A stretch of 37,934 bases of DNA from Alicyclobacillus sendaiensis NBRC 100866 (GCF_001552675.1 NZ_BCRQ01000026.1:1-37934); one strand, 5' to 3'; shown: positions 8,232 to 16,324, counted from the first letter of the stretch. Numbers and translations: made by a program. The notes: generated from the letters alone by a model not told the origin.

Positions 8232-8331
8232 GATATGAACTATGCTCCTGTGTACGAATGGATTTCCGGGCTGCTCATGCATCAATTCCGTGAATGCAAG
8301 GCATCTAGCCCCCTTAGGGTCCAACGACACC

Positions 8332-9471
8332 TCACCCGCCCATCATCCACCTCCACACGAGCCTGTCGCCAAGCGGCGCCAGCGAGCGAAACAACACATC
8401 CCGCGCCTGCCCCGCCGCCTTGCCTTCCCACTGCATCACATCGCCCATGAAGCGGGTGACGTACGCCATGCGCGCCACGCGACGCCTGCGCACCGCCGCG
8501 TACGTCTGAAGCGCCCCCGCCAGCCGCTCGGACTCCTCTGCCACCCGGTACAACGCGAGGGCCTGCAGGAGCGCCGCGCCGTCCTCGAGCGCGAGCCCGC
8601 CTCCAAAGCCAAGGTTCGGCGTGATGGCGTGCGCGGTGTCCCCAAGCAAGGCCATCCGTCCCACGGCGAGGGGCAGGCCGGGGGCGAGATCGAAGATGTC
8701 GTGCGTATAGACCGCCTGCATCGGCGTCGCCGCCATCATTCGTGCCACCTCCGGCGGGCTCTCCGCCGCGAGCGCCCCGAGCGTGCGCCAGGTTTCGGCC
8801 GCATCGCCCGCGCGCTCCAGGAGGCTGCGATTCACGGTGGCAAACCAATACACGTCGCCCGCGCCCATCGCGGCGTAGCCGAAGCGAAAGCCGCGGCCCC
8901 AGATCTCCCGCATCCTCCGCCCGACATCCACGCCGCGCGCGATGCCGCGCCAGGCCAGGTAGTGGGTCGGGCGCGTGCGCGCCTCCACGACGGATGAGCG
9001 CGCGCCCCCGCGGATGCCGTCGGCCAGAACTACCCCGTCGTATTCCATCCGGCCGCCATCCCACGCCACGACGACGCCCCGGTCGATCTCGACAACACGC
9101 CGCACCTCGCGGATCTCGATGCGCGGACTCCCCGCGGCGCCGTGCATCCGCCGAAGCAGCTCTGCGCGGCGCACACACACCGGCAAAAAGCCGAAGCGCG
9201 CCTCCATCCATCGAAGCGGAAGGCGATATAACGTGCGCCCGCGCATGTCGACAATATCACCCTCTTCCATGGGCACCCACCCCGCCTCGGCGCGGACGTC
9301 CACGCCGAGATCGCAGAGCGCGCGAAGGGCGTTCGGCCACAGGGTCAGCGCCACGCCGCCTTCGAGCGGATGTGCGGCGCGATCCATCAGGTCATACGCG
9401 ATGCCCGCGCGAGCGCAGGCCAAAGCCGCGGCGAGCCCCGCGACCCCCGCGCCCACGATGCCGAGCTTCAC
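8332..9471 (-). CDS. FAD-dependent monooxygenase (aromatic hydroxylase family)
   Basis: A 379-residue flavoprotein of the class A hydroxylase fold that would use NAD(P)H, FAD and O2. The Rossmann motif GAGVAGLAAALACARAG is at residues 7-23, the DG motif VLADGIRGGARS near 149-160, and the FAD-ribityl GD motif LLGDTAHAITPNLGFGGG near 275-292, followed by ALEDGAAL. These three define the 6-hydroxynicotinate/salicylate hydroxylase-like group. The substrate cannot be told. GTG 9471 overlaps the stop of the upstream permease (GTGA), with GGGAGGA nine bases before, so it is translationally coupled to the FetAB-like pair, an unusual partnership. Open sequence upstream of 9471 in this frame belongs to the permease gene and is not part of the protein. 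Confidence 0.85.
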   Translation of the reverse strand: MKLGIVGAGVAGLAAALACARAGIAYDLMDRAAHPLEGGVALTLWPNALRALCDLGVDVRAEAGWVPMEEGDIVDMRGRTLYRLPLRWMEARFGFLPVCVRRAELLRRMHGAAGSPRIEIREVRRVVEIDRGVVVAWDGGRMEYDGVVLADGIRGGARSSVVEARTRPTHYLAWRGIARGVDVGRRMREIWGRGFRFGYAAMGAGDVYWFATVNRSLLERAGDAAETWRTLGALAAESPPEVARMMAATPMQAVYTHDIFDLAPGLPLAVGRMALLGDTAHAITPNLGFGGGLALEDGAALLQALALYRVAEESERLAGALQTYAAVRRRRVARMAYVTRFMGDVMQWEGKAAGQARDVLFRSLAPLGDRLVWRWMMGG

Positions 9472-10226
9472 GTCAACACGTCCTCCCGCAGCTGCTGATA
9501 CCGATTGAACAAGGTCGGATACGTCAGGAACCCAATCACGATGCTCGTCACGGCCGATCCCGCCAAGATGCAGAACAAGATCATCAGCTGGTACCGCACC
9601 GCCTGCACGGGGTCCTGGCCCGCGATGATCTGACCGGTCATCATGCCGGGCAACTGCACGAGCCCCGTCGTCTTGGTGGAATCGATGGTCGGAATCATGC
9701 CGGCCCGGATAGCTTGCACCAGCCGCGGATACATCGCCTGCCGCGGCGTCCCGCCAAGCGCCAGGATGGCCATGATCTCGTTTCGACCGTTCTCCACCTC
9801 GCGCCGCAGCCGATTCATCAAGAGGCCCGCCGCAACCATGGAATTCCCGACGATCATCCCCGATGTCGTGATGACATAGCGCGCCTGAAAGGGGATCACG
9901 CCGAATCCCACGAGCACCGCCTGGGTCAGGATTTCCGTCACCACAAGCCCACAGGCGATCCGCCAAAAAGCCCCCGGGATGCCCTTGGCTCGGCCTCGCG
10001 CGTTCCAGGCCGCGACCGCGATGATGAGGGCGACCATGAGCACGATAAAGACCAGGCGGTGCGAGGCGAACACGAGCTTGAGGATGTACCCGATGACGAT
10101 GAGTTGTACGGCGGCGCGCACTGCGGCGACCACAATGTCGCGCTCCACGCCGAGGCGCAGCCACAGCGAGAGCGCGATGGAGAGCGCGACGAACAGCACC
10201 GTGAACGAAAGCGACACGTAGCTCAT
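9468..10226 (-). CDS. fetB: FetB-like ABC transporter permease (UPF0014)
   Basis: A 252-residue integral membrane protein with about seven hydrophobic segments, starting with a stretch at residues 5-24. The conserved UPF0014 signatures are visible: GMIVGNSMVAAGLLMNRL, ILALGGTPRQAM, GMIPTIDSTKTTGLVQLPG and GMMTGQIIAGQDPVQAVRYQ. In E. coli the FetA/FetB pair has been linked to iron export and peroxide resistance; that role is inferred here by family. It lies between the ATPase and the monooxygenase with four-base overlaps on both sides, so the three are one transcription unit. The gene symbol is by family and orthology is not proven. Confidence 0.88.
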   Translation of the reverse strand: MSYVSLSFTVLFVALSIALSLWLRLGVERDIVVAAVRAAVQLIVIGYILKLVFASHRLVFIVLMVALIIAVAAWNARGRAKGIPGAFWRIACGLVVTEILTQAVLVGFGVIPFQARYVITTSGMIVGNSMVAAGLLMNRLRREVENGRNEIMAILALGGTPRQAMYPRLVQAIRAGMIPTIDSTKTTGLVQLPGMMTGQIIAGQDPVQAVRYQLMILFCILAGSAVTSIVIGFLTYPTLFNRYQQLREDVLT

Positions 10227-10951
10227 GACCTGACCTCCCCGCCCTCCGCCAAAAACGACCTCAGCGCCTCACTCCGCGGTTCGTTGAAGATCTCCGCTGG
10301 CGTTCCGCGTTCCACAAGCCTTCCTCCCGCGACGAACCAGACCTCGTCCGCCACGCGGCGCGCCTGGTCGAGATCGTGCGTGACCCACAGCATGGTCTTG
10401 CCGAGCTCCCGCTTCAGGCGAAGAAGGGTCGATTCCACCTCGCGCTTTGCGTGCACGTCGAGGGCCGCCGTCACCTCATCGAGGAGCAGGATGTCCGGCT
10501 CCATGGCGAGCGTGCGCGCGAGGGCCACGCGGCTCTTCTGGCCGCCGGACAGATCCTCCGCCGCGTGATCCGCGAGATGCGCGGGGAGATCCACCATCTG
10601 GAGGAGTTCCGCGACATCCCGAGGCGGTCGACGATGGAGCTCGAGGCCGAACAACACGTTGTCCCGCACGCTGCCCGGAAAGATGACGGGCGACTGGAAC
10701 ACCATGCCCACCCGCTGCCTGAGCTCGCGCACAGGCCAAGCGCGCACCTCCTGCCCGAGCACCCAAATTTCGCCCTCGGTCGGTGTGCGCATGAGGTTGA
10801 TGAGCGAAATCAGGGTGCTCTTCCCTGCGCCGGACGGGCCGATGATGGCCACCGTCTGCCCGACGTCCACCTCGGCCGACACCCCGCGGAGCAGCCACAG
10901 GCCCCCTGTTTCAAATCCGACGTTCTTGAGTTCGACCGCGCGAGAAGCCAC
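10223..10951 (-). CDS. fetA: FetA-like ABC transporter ATP-binding protein
   Basis: A 242-residue ABC ATPase that would energise the adjacent UPF0014 permease. Walker A GPSGAGKST is at about 38-46, the Q-loop at VFQSP, the signature LSGGQKSRVALARTL, Walker B ILLLDEVTAALD, and the switch His in WVTHDLDQA. The start chosen is GTG 10951, with GGAGG (10965-10961) nine bases upstream. An ATG at 10999 would add 16 residues (MPGPQYTPCG onward) that look unlike the family and has no ribosome site. It is the first gene of the fetA-fetB-monooxygenase unit and is divergent from the oxidoreductase at 11050. A phosphate or amino-acid ABC role is possible but less likely with a UPF0014 partner. Confidence 0.87.
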   Translation of the reverse strand: MASRAVELKNVGFETGGLWLLRGVSAEVDVGQTVAIIGPSGAGKSTLISLINLMRTPTEGEIWVLGQEVRAWPVRELRQRVGMVFQSPVIFPGSVRDNVLFGLELHRRPPRDVAELLQMVDLPAHLADHAAEDLSGGQKSRVALARTLAMEPDILLLDEVTAALDVHAKREVESTLLRLKRELGKTMLWVTHDLDQARRVADEVWFVAGGRLVERGTPAEIFNEPRSEALRSFLAEGGEVRS

Positions 10952-11049
10952 CTCGTTTCGCCTCCGCTCTCCGCATGGTGTATACTGAGGTCCGGGCATC
11001 CGTATTGTGCCCCAATCGTTGGTGCATCGAATTGGACGGAGGTGCTCCC

Positions 11050-12054
11050 ATGACTGTCACCGCCAAGCGCATCGTCCTCGCCAAGCGGCCGCAGGGCACG
11101 CCCACACCCGACTGTTTTCGCTTTGAAACGGTCGATCTCCCGTCGCTTGAAGACGGACAGGTGCTTGTCAAAACGCTGTACTTATCCGTAGACCCCTACA
11201 TGCGCGGGCGCATGAACGACGTGAAATCGTACGTGCCTCCGTATCGGTTGAATGAGCCCATCACCGGCGGTGCGGTGTGCGAGATTGTGGAATCCAAGGC
11301 GGAACACCTGCGCCCAGGAGACATCGTGCTCACCCAGACGGGCTGGCAAACCCATGCCGTCGTCCCCGCCGCGAAAGTTCAGAAGCTCGATCCGGCGCCC
11401 CAACCCCTGACCCTCGCACTCGGGCTGTTGGGCATGACCGGCTTGACCGCCTATTTCGGCCTCATCGACGTGTGCGATCCCAAGCCTGGCGAAACCGTCG
11501 TCGTATCCGGAGCCGCCGGCGCGGTGGGCATGGTGGTCGGCCAGATCGCTAAGATCTTGGGATGCCGAGCCGTCGGGATCGCCGGATCCGACGAGAAGGT
11601 CCGCTTTTTGACCGAAGAGCTCGGCTTTGACGCGGCGGTCAACTACAAGTCGCCCACCTTCGCCGAGGACCTGAAGCAGGCTTGCCCAGACGGGGTGGAC
11701 GTGTATTTTGACAACGTCGGCGGCACGGTCTCGGACGAGGTGCTGAAGCGCATCAACGAATTTGCGCGCATTTCGCTGTGCGGCCAAATTGCGCTTTACA
11801 ACCTCGAGAAGCCTGACGTCGGCCCCCGGCCTGGCCCGCTGCTTCTGACCAGGAAGGCGAAGATGCAGGGGTTCATTGTAGGCGACTACGCCCCTCGCTT
11901 CCCGGAAGGACTCCAAAAGCTGCAGACGTGGTTCAACGAAGGCAGGCTCAAATCGCGCGAAACCGTCATTGAGGGCTTTGACCGGACCATCGAGGCGTTC
12001 CTCGGCCTGTTCACGGGCGTGAACACTGGGAAGCTCGTGGTCAAGGTCTCGTGA
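11050..12054 (+). CDS. NADP-dependent oxidoreductase, MDR superfamily
   Basis: A 334-residue zinc-free medium-chain reductase of the leukotriene B4 12-hydroxydehydrogenase/curcumin reductase type, which reduces conjugated C=C bonds of enones or quinones with NADPH. The motifs are LSVDPYMRGRMND near the N-terminus, GMTGLTAYFGL, the nucleotide-binding VVSGAAGAVGMVVGQIAK, then FDNVGGTVSDEVL and NTGKLVVKVS at the end. No zinc-binding cysteines are seen. The start is ATG 11050 with GGAGGTG (11038-11044) five bases upstream. It is transcribed alone, divergent from fetA, and followed at once by a strong terminator. The physiological substrate is unknown. Confidence 0.9.
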   Translation: MTVTAKRIVLAKRPQGTPTPDCFRFETVDLPSLEDGQVLVKTLYLSVDPYMRGRMNDVKSYVPPYRLNEPITGGAVCEIVESKAEHLRPGDIVLTQTGWQTHAVVPAAKVQKLDPAPQPLTLALGLLGMTGLTAYFGLIDVCDPKPGETVVVSGAAGAVGMVVGQIAKILGCRAVGIAGSDEKVRFLTEELGFDAAVNYKSPTFAEDLKQACPDGVDVYFDNVGGTVSDEVLKRINEFARISLCGQIALYNLEKPDVGPRPGPLLLTRKAKMQGFIVGDYAPRFPEGLQKLQTWFNEGRLKSRETVIEGFDRTIEAFLGLFTGVNTGKLVVKVS

Positions 12055-12077
12055 AGCCACGCGAAACCATGGAAAGA

Positions 12078-12108
12078 GGGCAAGCCGCGAGGCTTGCCCT
12101 TTGTTATA
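12078..12108. terminator. Rho-independent terminator
   Basis: A perfect stem GGGCAAGCC (12078-12086), loop GCGA, and GGCTTGCCC (12091-12099) is followed by TTTGTTAT. It ends the oxidoreductase gene on the plus strand. It also sits just past the stop of the small membrane protein on the minus strand, where the stem is followed by TCTTTCC, so it may serve both. Confidence 0.88.
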
Positions 12109-12349
12109 CGCGCCAAAGATGATCATGAAAAAATTGACGGTACATCCAAGCCGCCAGGACGGCGGAGAGAAGCACGTGCAGCACGAGTGCGATGTCGTGT
12201 CCCATAGCGCCGTGCGGGTTGTACAGATAGCGGAACGCCACGATGCCGACCAATTCGAAGCTGAACGCGAACAAGACCGCTGCGGTGACGACGGTCAACA
12301 GGCTTCTCGCCAACGTCGTGAGTGCACGCAACACACTTGGCCCCCGCAT
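12104..12349 (-). CDS. Small membrane protein of unknown function
   Basis: An 81-residue protein I do not recognise. After a short basic N-terminus it has two hydrophobic segments: about residues 14-39 (LLTVVTAAVLFAFSFELVGIV, split at the end) and about 54-72 (IALVLHVLLSAVLAAWMY). Between them lies the loop RYLYNPHGAMGHD, and the tail ends FFHDHLWRV. The His-rich loop and tail could face the same side of the membrane in a two-pass hairpin. The start ATG 12349 is chosen because the extended -10 promoter (12373-12378) leaves a leader of only about 17 bases; a TTG at 12358 is the alternative. The ribosome site is weak (GCGGA). The arrangement vaguely recalls half of a PsiE-like protein but I cannot support that. 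Confidence 0.6.
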   Translation of the reverse strand: MRGPSVLRALTTLARSLLTVVTAAVLFAFSFELVGIVAFRYLYNPHGAMGHDIALVLHVLLSAVLAAWMYRQFFHDHLWRV

Positions 12350-12372
12350 TCCGCACAAACTTGGTATTCCCG

Positions 12373-12381
12373 ATTATACCA
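12373..12381 (-). promoter_or_regulatory. Extended -10 promoter of small membrane protein
   Basis: The minus strand reads TGGTATAAT: a perfect TATAAT (12378-12373) preceded by the TGN extension. No good -35 box is present (TTGATC would be at 15 bp). Transcription would begin near 12366. Confidence 0.6.
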
Positions 12382-12593
12382 TGGAACAGAAGTGATCAAC
12401 ATCAAAAGCTCCTTCGGCTCGTCGCACGGGCCGGGTGTCACAGAGGCGCGTTCTTCGGCGTCGATCTCGGAGGAGGTGAAAGGCCGAGACGGCGCTGCGC
12501 GTGACGATTTCGTGAAGCGTGGGCAAAAACGCGCATGCGGCGGTTTCAACGGCATACACCAGAATTGCGGCCACGATTGCACCGTTCGACAGC

Positions 12594-12623
12594 TTGTGAC
12601 GCTGGCAATCCGTAGAGTATATA
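12594..12623 (+). promoter_or_regulatory. Promoter of the L,D-transpeptidase gene
   Basis: TTGTGA (12594-12599) and TATATA (12618-12623) are 18 bp apart. A start near 12630 gives a leader of about 70 bases and excludes the upstream in-frame extension of the coding frame. Confidence 0.55.
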
Positions 12624-12698
12624 TGGATGGAAGAAGATTCTGTCGACGACGGTGGGTTTACCCCCAGGTGTTCGCCGGAAGAAGACGGAGAGATGGTC

Positions 12699-13718
12699 AT
12701 GCGCACACGGTGGATTCATTGGATCGCGTTGGTGTTGGCGTTTTGCGTGTGGCTCAGTCCGCTGCCTTTCTCGCTCGGTGCGACGAGCGCAGAATCCGAA
12801 CTCCCGTCCCCGAATGTCCCGCCGTCCGCGTGGAATTCACTGCAGCAGGACTGGAAGAGCCTTCAGAACCTTGCTCAGACGGCGGCCCCATCCCCGGCCG
12901 GCAGCCAGAACAAAACCTCTTCCTCCGGGCGTGCCGCCCAGCCATCCAACCACGGGGCCCCGGGCGTCGTGATAGGGGTCGGCGATATCGGCCCGAAGGC
13001 GCTGTGGCTCAACGAATCTCTCGCGGTCCTAGGTTACCTGCCCGCGGCGTTTTCGCCGTCCGCGCATGAATCTCCGCAGGCCGTGCGGCTCGCCCTGTCC
13101 GCGAGTGCCCGCGCGCAGACCTTCAAGCCCTTGCAAGGAACCTGGAAGCTTCGGTATGTTCATCCGAACGCATGGGTCTCCCTCTGGTCGGCCAATGAGG
13201 ACACGCCCATCACCGAAGCCGCCGTGATGGCGTTTGAAGCTCAACATCACCTCGCGGTCGACGGGATCGCAGGGCCTGAAGTCATTCGGGCGCTGGCCCA
13301 ATCGCTCGCGGCCGACGAGAGCGCTCCCCAAGTTCCGTACAGCTACATCCTTGTGACCACGGCGCTGCCGGAGACGCTCCAACTGTGGGTCAATGGGAAA
13401 CTCGTTCTGACCTCGCTCTGCAACACAGGCATCCCGCAAGCGCCCACGCCGTATGGGACCTATGGCGTGTACATGCAGTATGCGTCTCAGGAGATGAAGG
13501 GCGAAGACCCGAACGGCACGCCGTATGACGATCCCGGCGTGCCTTACGTCAGCTACTTTTACAAGGGATGTGCGGTGCACGGCTTCATCCGCCAGAAGTA
13601 CGGCTTCCCGCAGAGCCTCGGCTGCGTGGAGCTGCCCTACGCGGCTGCCGCAAAGGTGTTCGCCTACACGCACATCGGCACGCTCGTCACCATCACCCCG
13701 TCGCCGCTTACCTCCTGA
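12699..13718 (+). CDS. Secreted L,D-transpeptidase with peptidoglycan-binding domain
   Basis: A 339-residue exported cell-wall enzyme that would form or exchange L,D peptide cross-links. A signal peptide covers about residues 1-30 (MRTRWIHW, then a hydrophobic core and SLGATSA). A Ser/Pro/Ala-rich linker follows. A peptidoglycan-binding region (ITEAAVMAFEAQHHLAVDGIAGPEVI) comes before a YkuD domain with the catalytic signature: His294 in AVHGFIRQKYGF and Cys309 in SLGCVEL. A second, weaker repeat of the binding motif (ALWLNESLAVLGYL) lies nearer the N-terminus. The start is ATG 12699, with GGAGAG (12687-12692) six bases before it; ATG 12693 is too close to that site. It may be followed by the small membrane protein at 13829 in the same transcript. 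Confidence 0.9.
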   Translation: MRTRWIHWIALVLAFCVWLSPLPFSLGATSAESELPSPNVPPSAWNSLQQDWKSLQNLAQTAAPSPAGSQNKTSSSGRAAQPSNHGAPGVVIGVGDIGPKALWLNESLAVLGYLPAAFSPSAHESPQAVRLALSASARAQTFKPLQGTWKLRYVHPNAWVSLWSANEDTPITEAAVMAFEAQHHLAVDGIAGPEVIRALAQSLAADESAPQVPYSYILVTTALPETLQLWVNGKLVLTSLCNTGIPQAPTPYGTYGVYMQYASQEMKGEDPNGTPYDDPGVPYVSYFYKGCAVHGFIRQKYGFPQSLGCVELPYAAAAKVFAYTHIGTLVTITPSPLTS

Positions 13719-13740
13719 CTGTGTCGGTTGTGCGAACATG

Positions 13741-13754
13741 CCCGCGCGAGCGGG
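13741..13754 (+). terminator. Weak hairpin after the L,D-transpeptidase gene
   Basis: CCCGC-GCGA-GCGGG forms a short perfect stem 23 bases after the stop. There is no T-run, so read-through to the next gene is likely. Confidence 0.3.
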
Positions 13755-13828
13755 ATCTCCGGCATGGAGACGAGGTAAACTGATAGGGTGGAGAAAAGTG
13801 ATGTCGCGCCTTCAGGAGGCTTGAAACG

Positions 13829-14113
13829 ATGAAGTTCGTGTACTGGCTGATCTCCGCTGTGATCGTGCTCGGCGGATGCTATTACCTGTATCTTTATATT
13901 CGCAAGCTGGACTCAGTCGAAAGCAAGTACTATCGTCTGCTGAAGGAGTTGCCCAACCACCCAGATGATGAGTCCTTGCGCCAGGAAATCTACGCCGTGG
14001 GCCGGCGGTTTTACCGCAACCGCATGTCCGGCATCGACGATGCCATCCGGATCGATATCGAGCAGGCGCTTGCGGGCGAGTTGAAGACACCGGAGGACTA
14101 CCAACTTCGGTGA
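13829..14113 (+). CDS. Small membrane-anchored protein of unknown function
   Basis: A 94-residue protein I do not recognise. A single N-terminal transmembrane segment (about residues 4-23, YWLISAVIVLGGCYYLYLYI) is followed by a charged soluble part. That part has two likely helices (VESKYYRLLKELPNHPDDES and RQEIYAVGRRFYRNRM) and an acidic end. The short basic stretch after the membrane segment suggests the soluble part is cytoplasmic. The start ATG 13829 has a strong AGGAGG (13814-13819) nine bases upstream, which is the main reason to accept it as a gene. It lies in the same direction as the L,D-transpeptidase, 110 bases behind it, so a cell-envelope role is possible but only by position. 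Confidence 0.75.
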   Translation: MKFVYWLISAVIVLGGCYYLYLYIRKLDSVESKYYRLLKELPNHPDDESLRQEIYAVGRRFYRNRMSGIDDAIRIDIEQALAGELKTPEDYQLR

Positions 14114-14116
14114 CCC

Positions 14117-14175
14117 GTCGGTCGGCCCCGCGGGCGCGTACGGCGCCGGCTGGGACGCCCGCGCCCGCGTGACGG
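14117..14175. terminator. GC-rich hairpin between convergent genes
   Basis: GCGGGCGCG (14130-14138) pairs perfectly with CGCGCCCGC (14160-14168), and an outer CCGTC/GACGG pairing can extend it. It lies just after the stop at 14113 and just before the end of the minus-strand reductase at 14177. There is no T-run on either side. Confidence 0.5.
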
Positions 14176-14176
14176 A

Positions 14177-15112
14177 CTAGGCGCTCGCCAGAGACATCTT
14201 CGCGTGAGGCGCGATGGTGCGGATGGCGTGGTACAGCAGTTGATTGACGGGGGTTGGCACCCCGAGTTCTGCGCCCAGGCGGATCACCGTGCCCGCGAAC
14301 TGCTCCACCTCGGTGGGCCGGCCGGCTTCGACGTCCTGAAGCATGGACGTCTTGCCGTTTGGTGACATCCTGTTCAGGATGTCATCGAAGCCTCGCACGT
14401 CGTCTTCCGAGAGCGAGATGCCTCGTTTTTGCGCGATGGCCACCACTTCCCGCATGGCCATGCGCATCACCTCGCGCGCGTCCTCCGACCGCTGAAACAC
14501 CCCGTACGGCGCGCGCATCACCGCTGACGCCTGGTTGATCCCCACATTGATCATGAATTTCCACCAGACGACCCGCAGAATGTCCTCAGGCGTCTCATAG
14601 GCGATTCCCGCCCGATCCAACACGCCTCGCACCGCGCGGACAGCGTCCTCGTGCCGCCCCGTGGCGTCGCCAAACGAGATGTAGCCCAAGGTGGAGTACC
14701 TGACGTCGCGCCCCTCGCGCACCGCGTCAATGGCGACACTGATCGCGTGGAGGACGACGTTCTCGGGGAACGCCGCCTGAATCTCGTCTTCGCTCGCAAT
14801 CCCGTTCAACAGAGACATGAACACCGTGTTCGGGCCCACGTGGCGACGCACCATCTCGATGGCGGAGGCGAGATCGTCATATTTGACGCAAAAGATCACC
14901 AGATCTGCCGGCTCGACCGAGGTCGCAGGGACCATCAGCGGAAAGTCGATCCGCCGGCCATTCACCTGAACCCCCGACTGTTCGTAGCGGCGCTTTCGCT
15001 CCTCGTCCACGAGCACCCGCAATTCGACGCCCGGCGCCGCCAGCAGCCGCTCTCCGTAACTCGCTCCAATGGCGCCGAGCCCCACCAGCGTGACCTGATG
15101 TACGCTTGTCAA
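14177..15112 (-). CDS. Ketopantoate reductase family protein (PanE/ApbA-like)
   Basis: A 311-residue NADPH-dependent 2-ketoacid reductase of the PanE fold. PanE makes pantoate for coenzyme A, but Firmicutes often carry several paralogues, so the substrate here is uncertain. The nucleotide-binding motif GLGAIGASYGERLLAA is near residues 11-26. The conserved lysine lies in VVWWKFMINVGINQASAVM, and the C-terminal SMLQDVEAGRPTEVE carries the substrate Ser and Glu. The start is TTG 15112, with GAGGGGG about eight bases upstream; an ATG at 15119 is out of frame. It is divergent from the asparaginase gene, with 141 bases between them. Confidence 0.85.
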   Translation of the reverse strand: MTSVHQVTLVGLGAIGASYGERLLAAPGVELRVLVDEERKRRYEQSGVQVNGRRIDFPLMVPATSVEPADLVIFCVKYDDLASAIEMVRRHVGPNTVFMSLLNGIASEDEIQAAFPENVVLHAISVAIDAVREGRDVRYSTLGYISFGDATGRHEDAVRAVRGVLDRAGIAYETPEDILRVVWWKFMINVGINQASAVMRAPYGVFQRSEDAREVMRMAMREVVAIAQKRGISLSEDDVRGFDDILNRMSPNGKTSMLQDVEAGRPTEVEQFAGTVIRLGAELGVPTPVNQLLYHAIRTIAPHAKMSLASA

Positions 15113-15202
15113 CTCCCATTCCCCCTCGCAAGGCAGCGCATGATGCCACCCTCATCTTGATGGAATCTGCCTCAGGCGTAAAGCCCGCGGCGCTCGCGTA
15201 TG

Positions 15203-15211
15203 TGATACACT
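15203..15211 (+). promoter_or_regulatory. Possible extended -10 of the asparaginase gene
   Basis: TGATACACT gives TGN plus TACACT (15206-15211), about 42 bases before the start codon. No recognisable -35 box is present, so the call is tentative. Confidence 0.3.
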
Positions 15212-15253
15212 CTTCCTGCAAAACGGTGTCCACGCGAGAAAGGAAGACCCGAC

Positions 15254-16252
15254 ATGAAGCCATTTGTCCGTGTCACCCGCGGTGCAGTTGACGAGAGCTG
15301 GCACGCAGGCGCCATCGCCGTCGCAAATCCAGAGGGCGAGATCGTCGCCTCGTATGGCGATCTCGACTTCTTCACGTTTGCCCGCAGTTCCTGCAAACCC
15401 ATTCAGGCGATCCCAGTGGTCGAGTCGGGCGCCCTCGAGGCCTTTGGACTGGACGAAAGCCACCTGGCCTTGATGTGTGCCTCCCATAGCTCGGAGCCCA
15501 TGCACGTGGAGAAGGCGAACGAGATCCTCCAAAGCATCGGGCTCGGGCCCGAGCACCTCGTCTGCGGCGTGCACGTGCCGCACAGCCGAGAAGCGTACGA
15601 AGACCTGTTGCGGCGCGGAGGAACGCTCACCGCCATTCACAACAACTGCTCTGGCAAGCACGCGGGCATGCTCGCCTACTGCAGGGCCACGGGGACCGAT
15701 CCGTCCTCGTACGCCGAGCTGGACCACCCGCTGCAACAGGCCATCCTCCGCACGCTCAGTGAACTCGCGGGCGTGCCGGTGGACGACATCCGCGTAGGGG
15801 TGGACGGGTGCGGCGTGCCCGTGCATGCGATACCGCTCAGGGCGTGGGCGCGCGCGTTTGCGTCGTTCCTCCGCCCCGGCGCCCCCCACGCGGCCGCCAT
15901 GAAGCGCATCCTGAGCGCCATGGGCCGCCATCCCGAGCTCGTGGGCGGAAGCCGGGATCGATTCGACACCGACCTCATGCGCGCGACTCAAGGCCGCATC
16001 GTGGCGAAGGGCGGCGCAGAGGGATTTTTGGCCGCGATGGACACGCGGCTTGGCCTGGCGATGGTGGTCAAGGTGCTCGACGGCAACGCGCGCGCCATTC
16101 CGCCGGTCGCGCTGAAGGTGCTGACCGATCTCGGCGCGATCTCGGCCGCGGAACGGGATTCGCTTCACGCGTACGTCGAACCGGCCGTCCTCAACACGCA
16201 GGGGCGCGAAGTTGGCCGCATCATGGCGGATTTCAGCCTCCACCGCGCTTGA
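15254..16252 (+). CDS. L-asparaginase, asparaginase II family (Pfam PF06089 type)
   Basis: A 332-residue amidohydrolase that would convert asparagine to aspartate and ammonia. It is not the classical EcAI/EcAII fold. The sequence belongs to the family first described in Rhizobium etli, marked by RSSCKPIQAIP near residue 45, MCASHSSEP, NNCSGKHAGML (the SxxK-type serine/lysine region) and GVDGCGVPVHAIPL. All are intact, so it should be active. The ATG 15254 has AAAGGAAG about eight bases upstream. It is cytoplasmic, with no signal peptide. The neighbouring GGDEF gene follows after about 70 bases in the same direction. Confidence 0.9.
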   Translation: MKPFVRVTRGAVDESWHAGAIAVANPEGEIVASYGDLDFFTFARSSCKPIQAIPVVESGALEAFGLDESHLALMCASHSSEPMHVEKANEILQSIGLGPEHLVCGVHVPHSREAYEDLLRRGGTLTAIHNNCSGKHAGMLAYCRATGTDPSSYAELDHPLQQAILRTLSELAGVPVDDIRVGVDGCGVPVHAIPLRAWARAFASFLRPGAPHAAAMKRILSAMGRHPELVGGSRDRFDTDLMRATQGRIVAKGGAEGFLAAMDTRLGLAMVVKVLDGNARAIPPVALKVLTDLGAISAAERDSLHAYVEPAVLNTQGREVGRIMADFSLHRA

Positions 16253-16324
16253 CCTGCGCAAGTTTCGCCGCGCGCGGGCGAGAAGCAGGATCTTGGAGGC
16301 GCTTGTCGAAGATGGACACTGGTG

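Larger units (their letters stand above)
12350..12698. other. Divergent intergenic region without a convincing gene
   Basis: The 349 bases between the small membrane protein (minus) and the L,D-transpeptidase (plus) hold a promoter for each. The middle (about 12380-12590) has no gene I can support. One minus-strand frame is open there and encodes a hydrophobic stretch (GAIVAAILVYAVETAACAFL) with G or C in about 71% of third positions over roughly 42 codons, counted by hand. It lacks a start codon with a ribosome site. It could be a decayed gene fragment. Confidence 0.4.

Noticed and set aside
8151-8330. Sixty-residue N-terminal extension of BioA
   Set aside because: It contains the promoter and the BirA-like operator, is absent from BioA proteins, and the ribosome site precedes ATG 8150.
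9472-10164. Long N-terminal extension of the FAD monooxygenase (610-codon frame)
   Set aside because: It is the fetB gene read in another frame. The Rossmann motif begins right after GTG 9471.
10975-11049. Upstream start (10975) of the NADP oxidoreductase
   Set aside because: The family starts at the residues after ATG 11050, which has GGAGGTG at good spacing. The extra segment covers the divergent promoter region.
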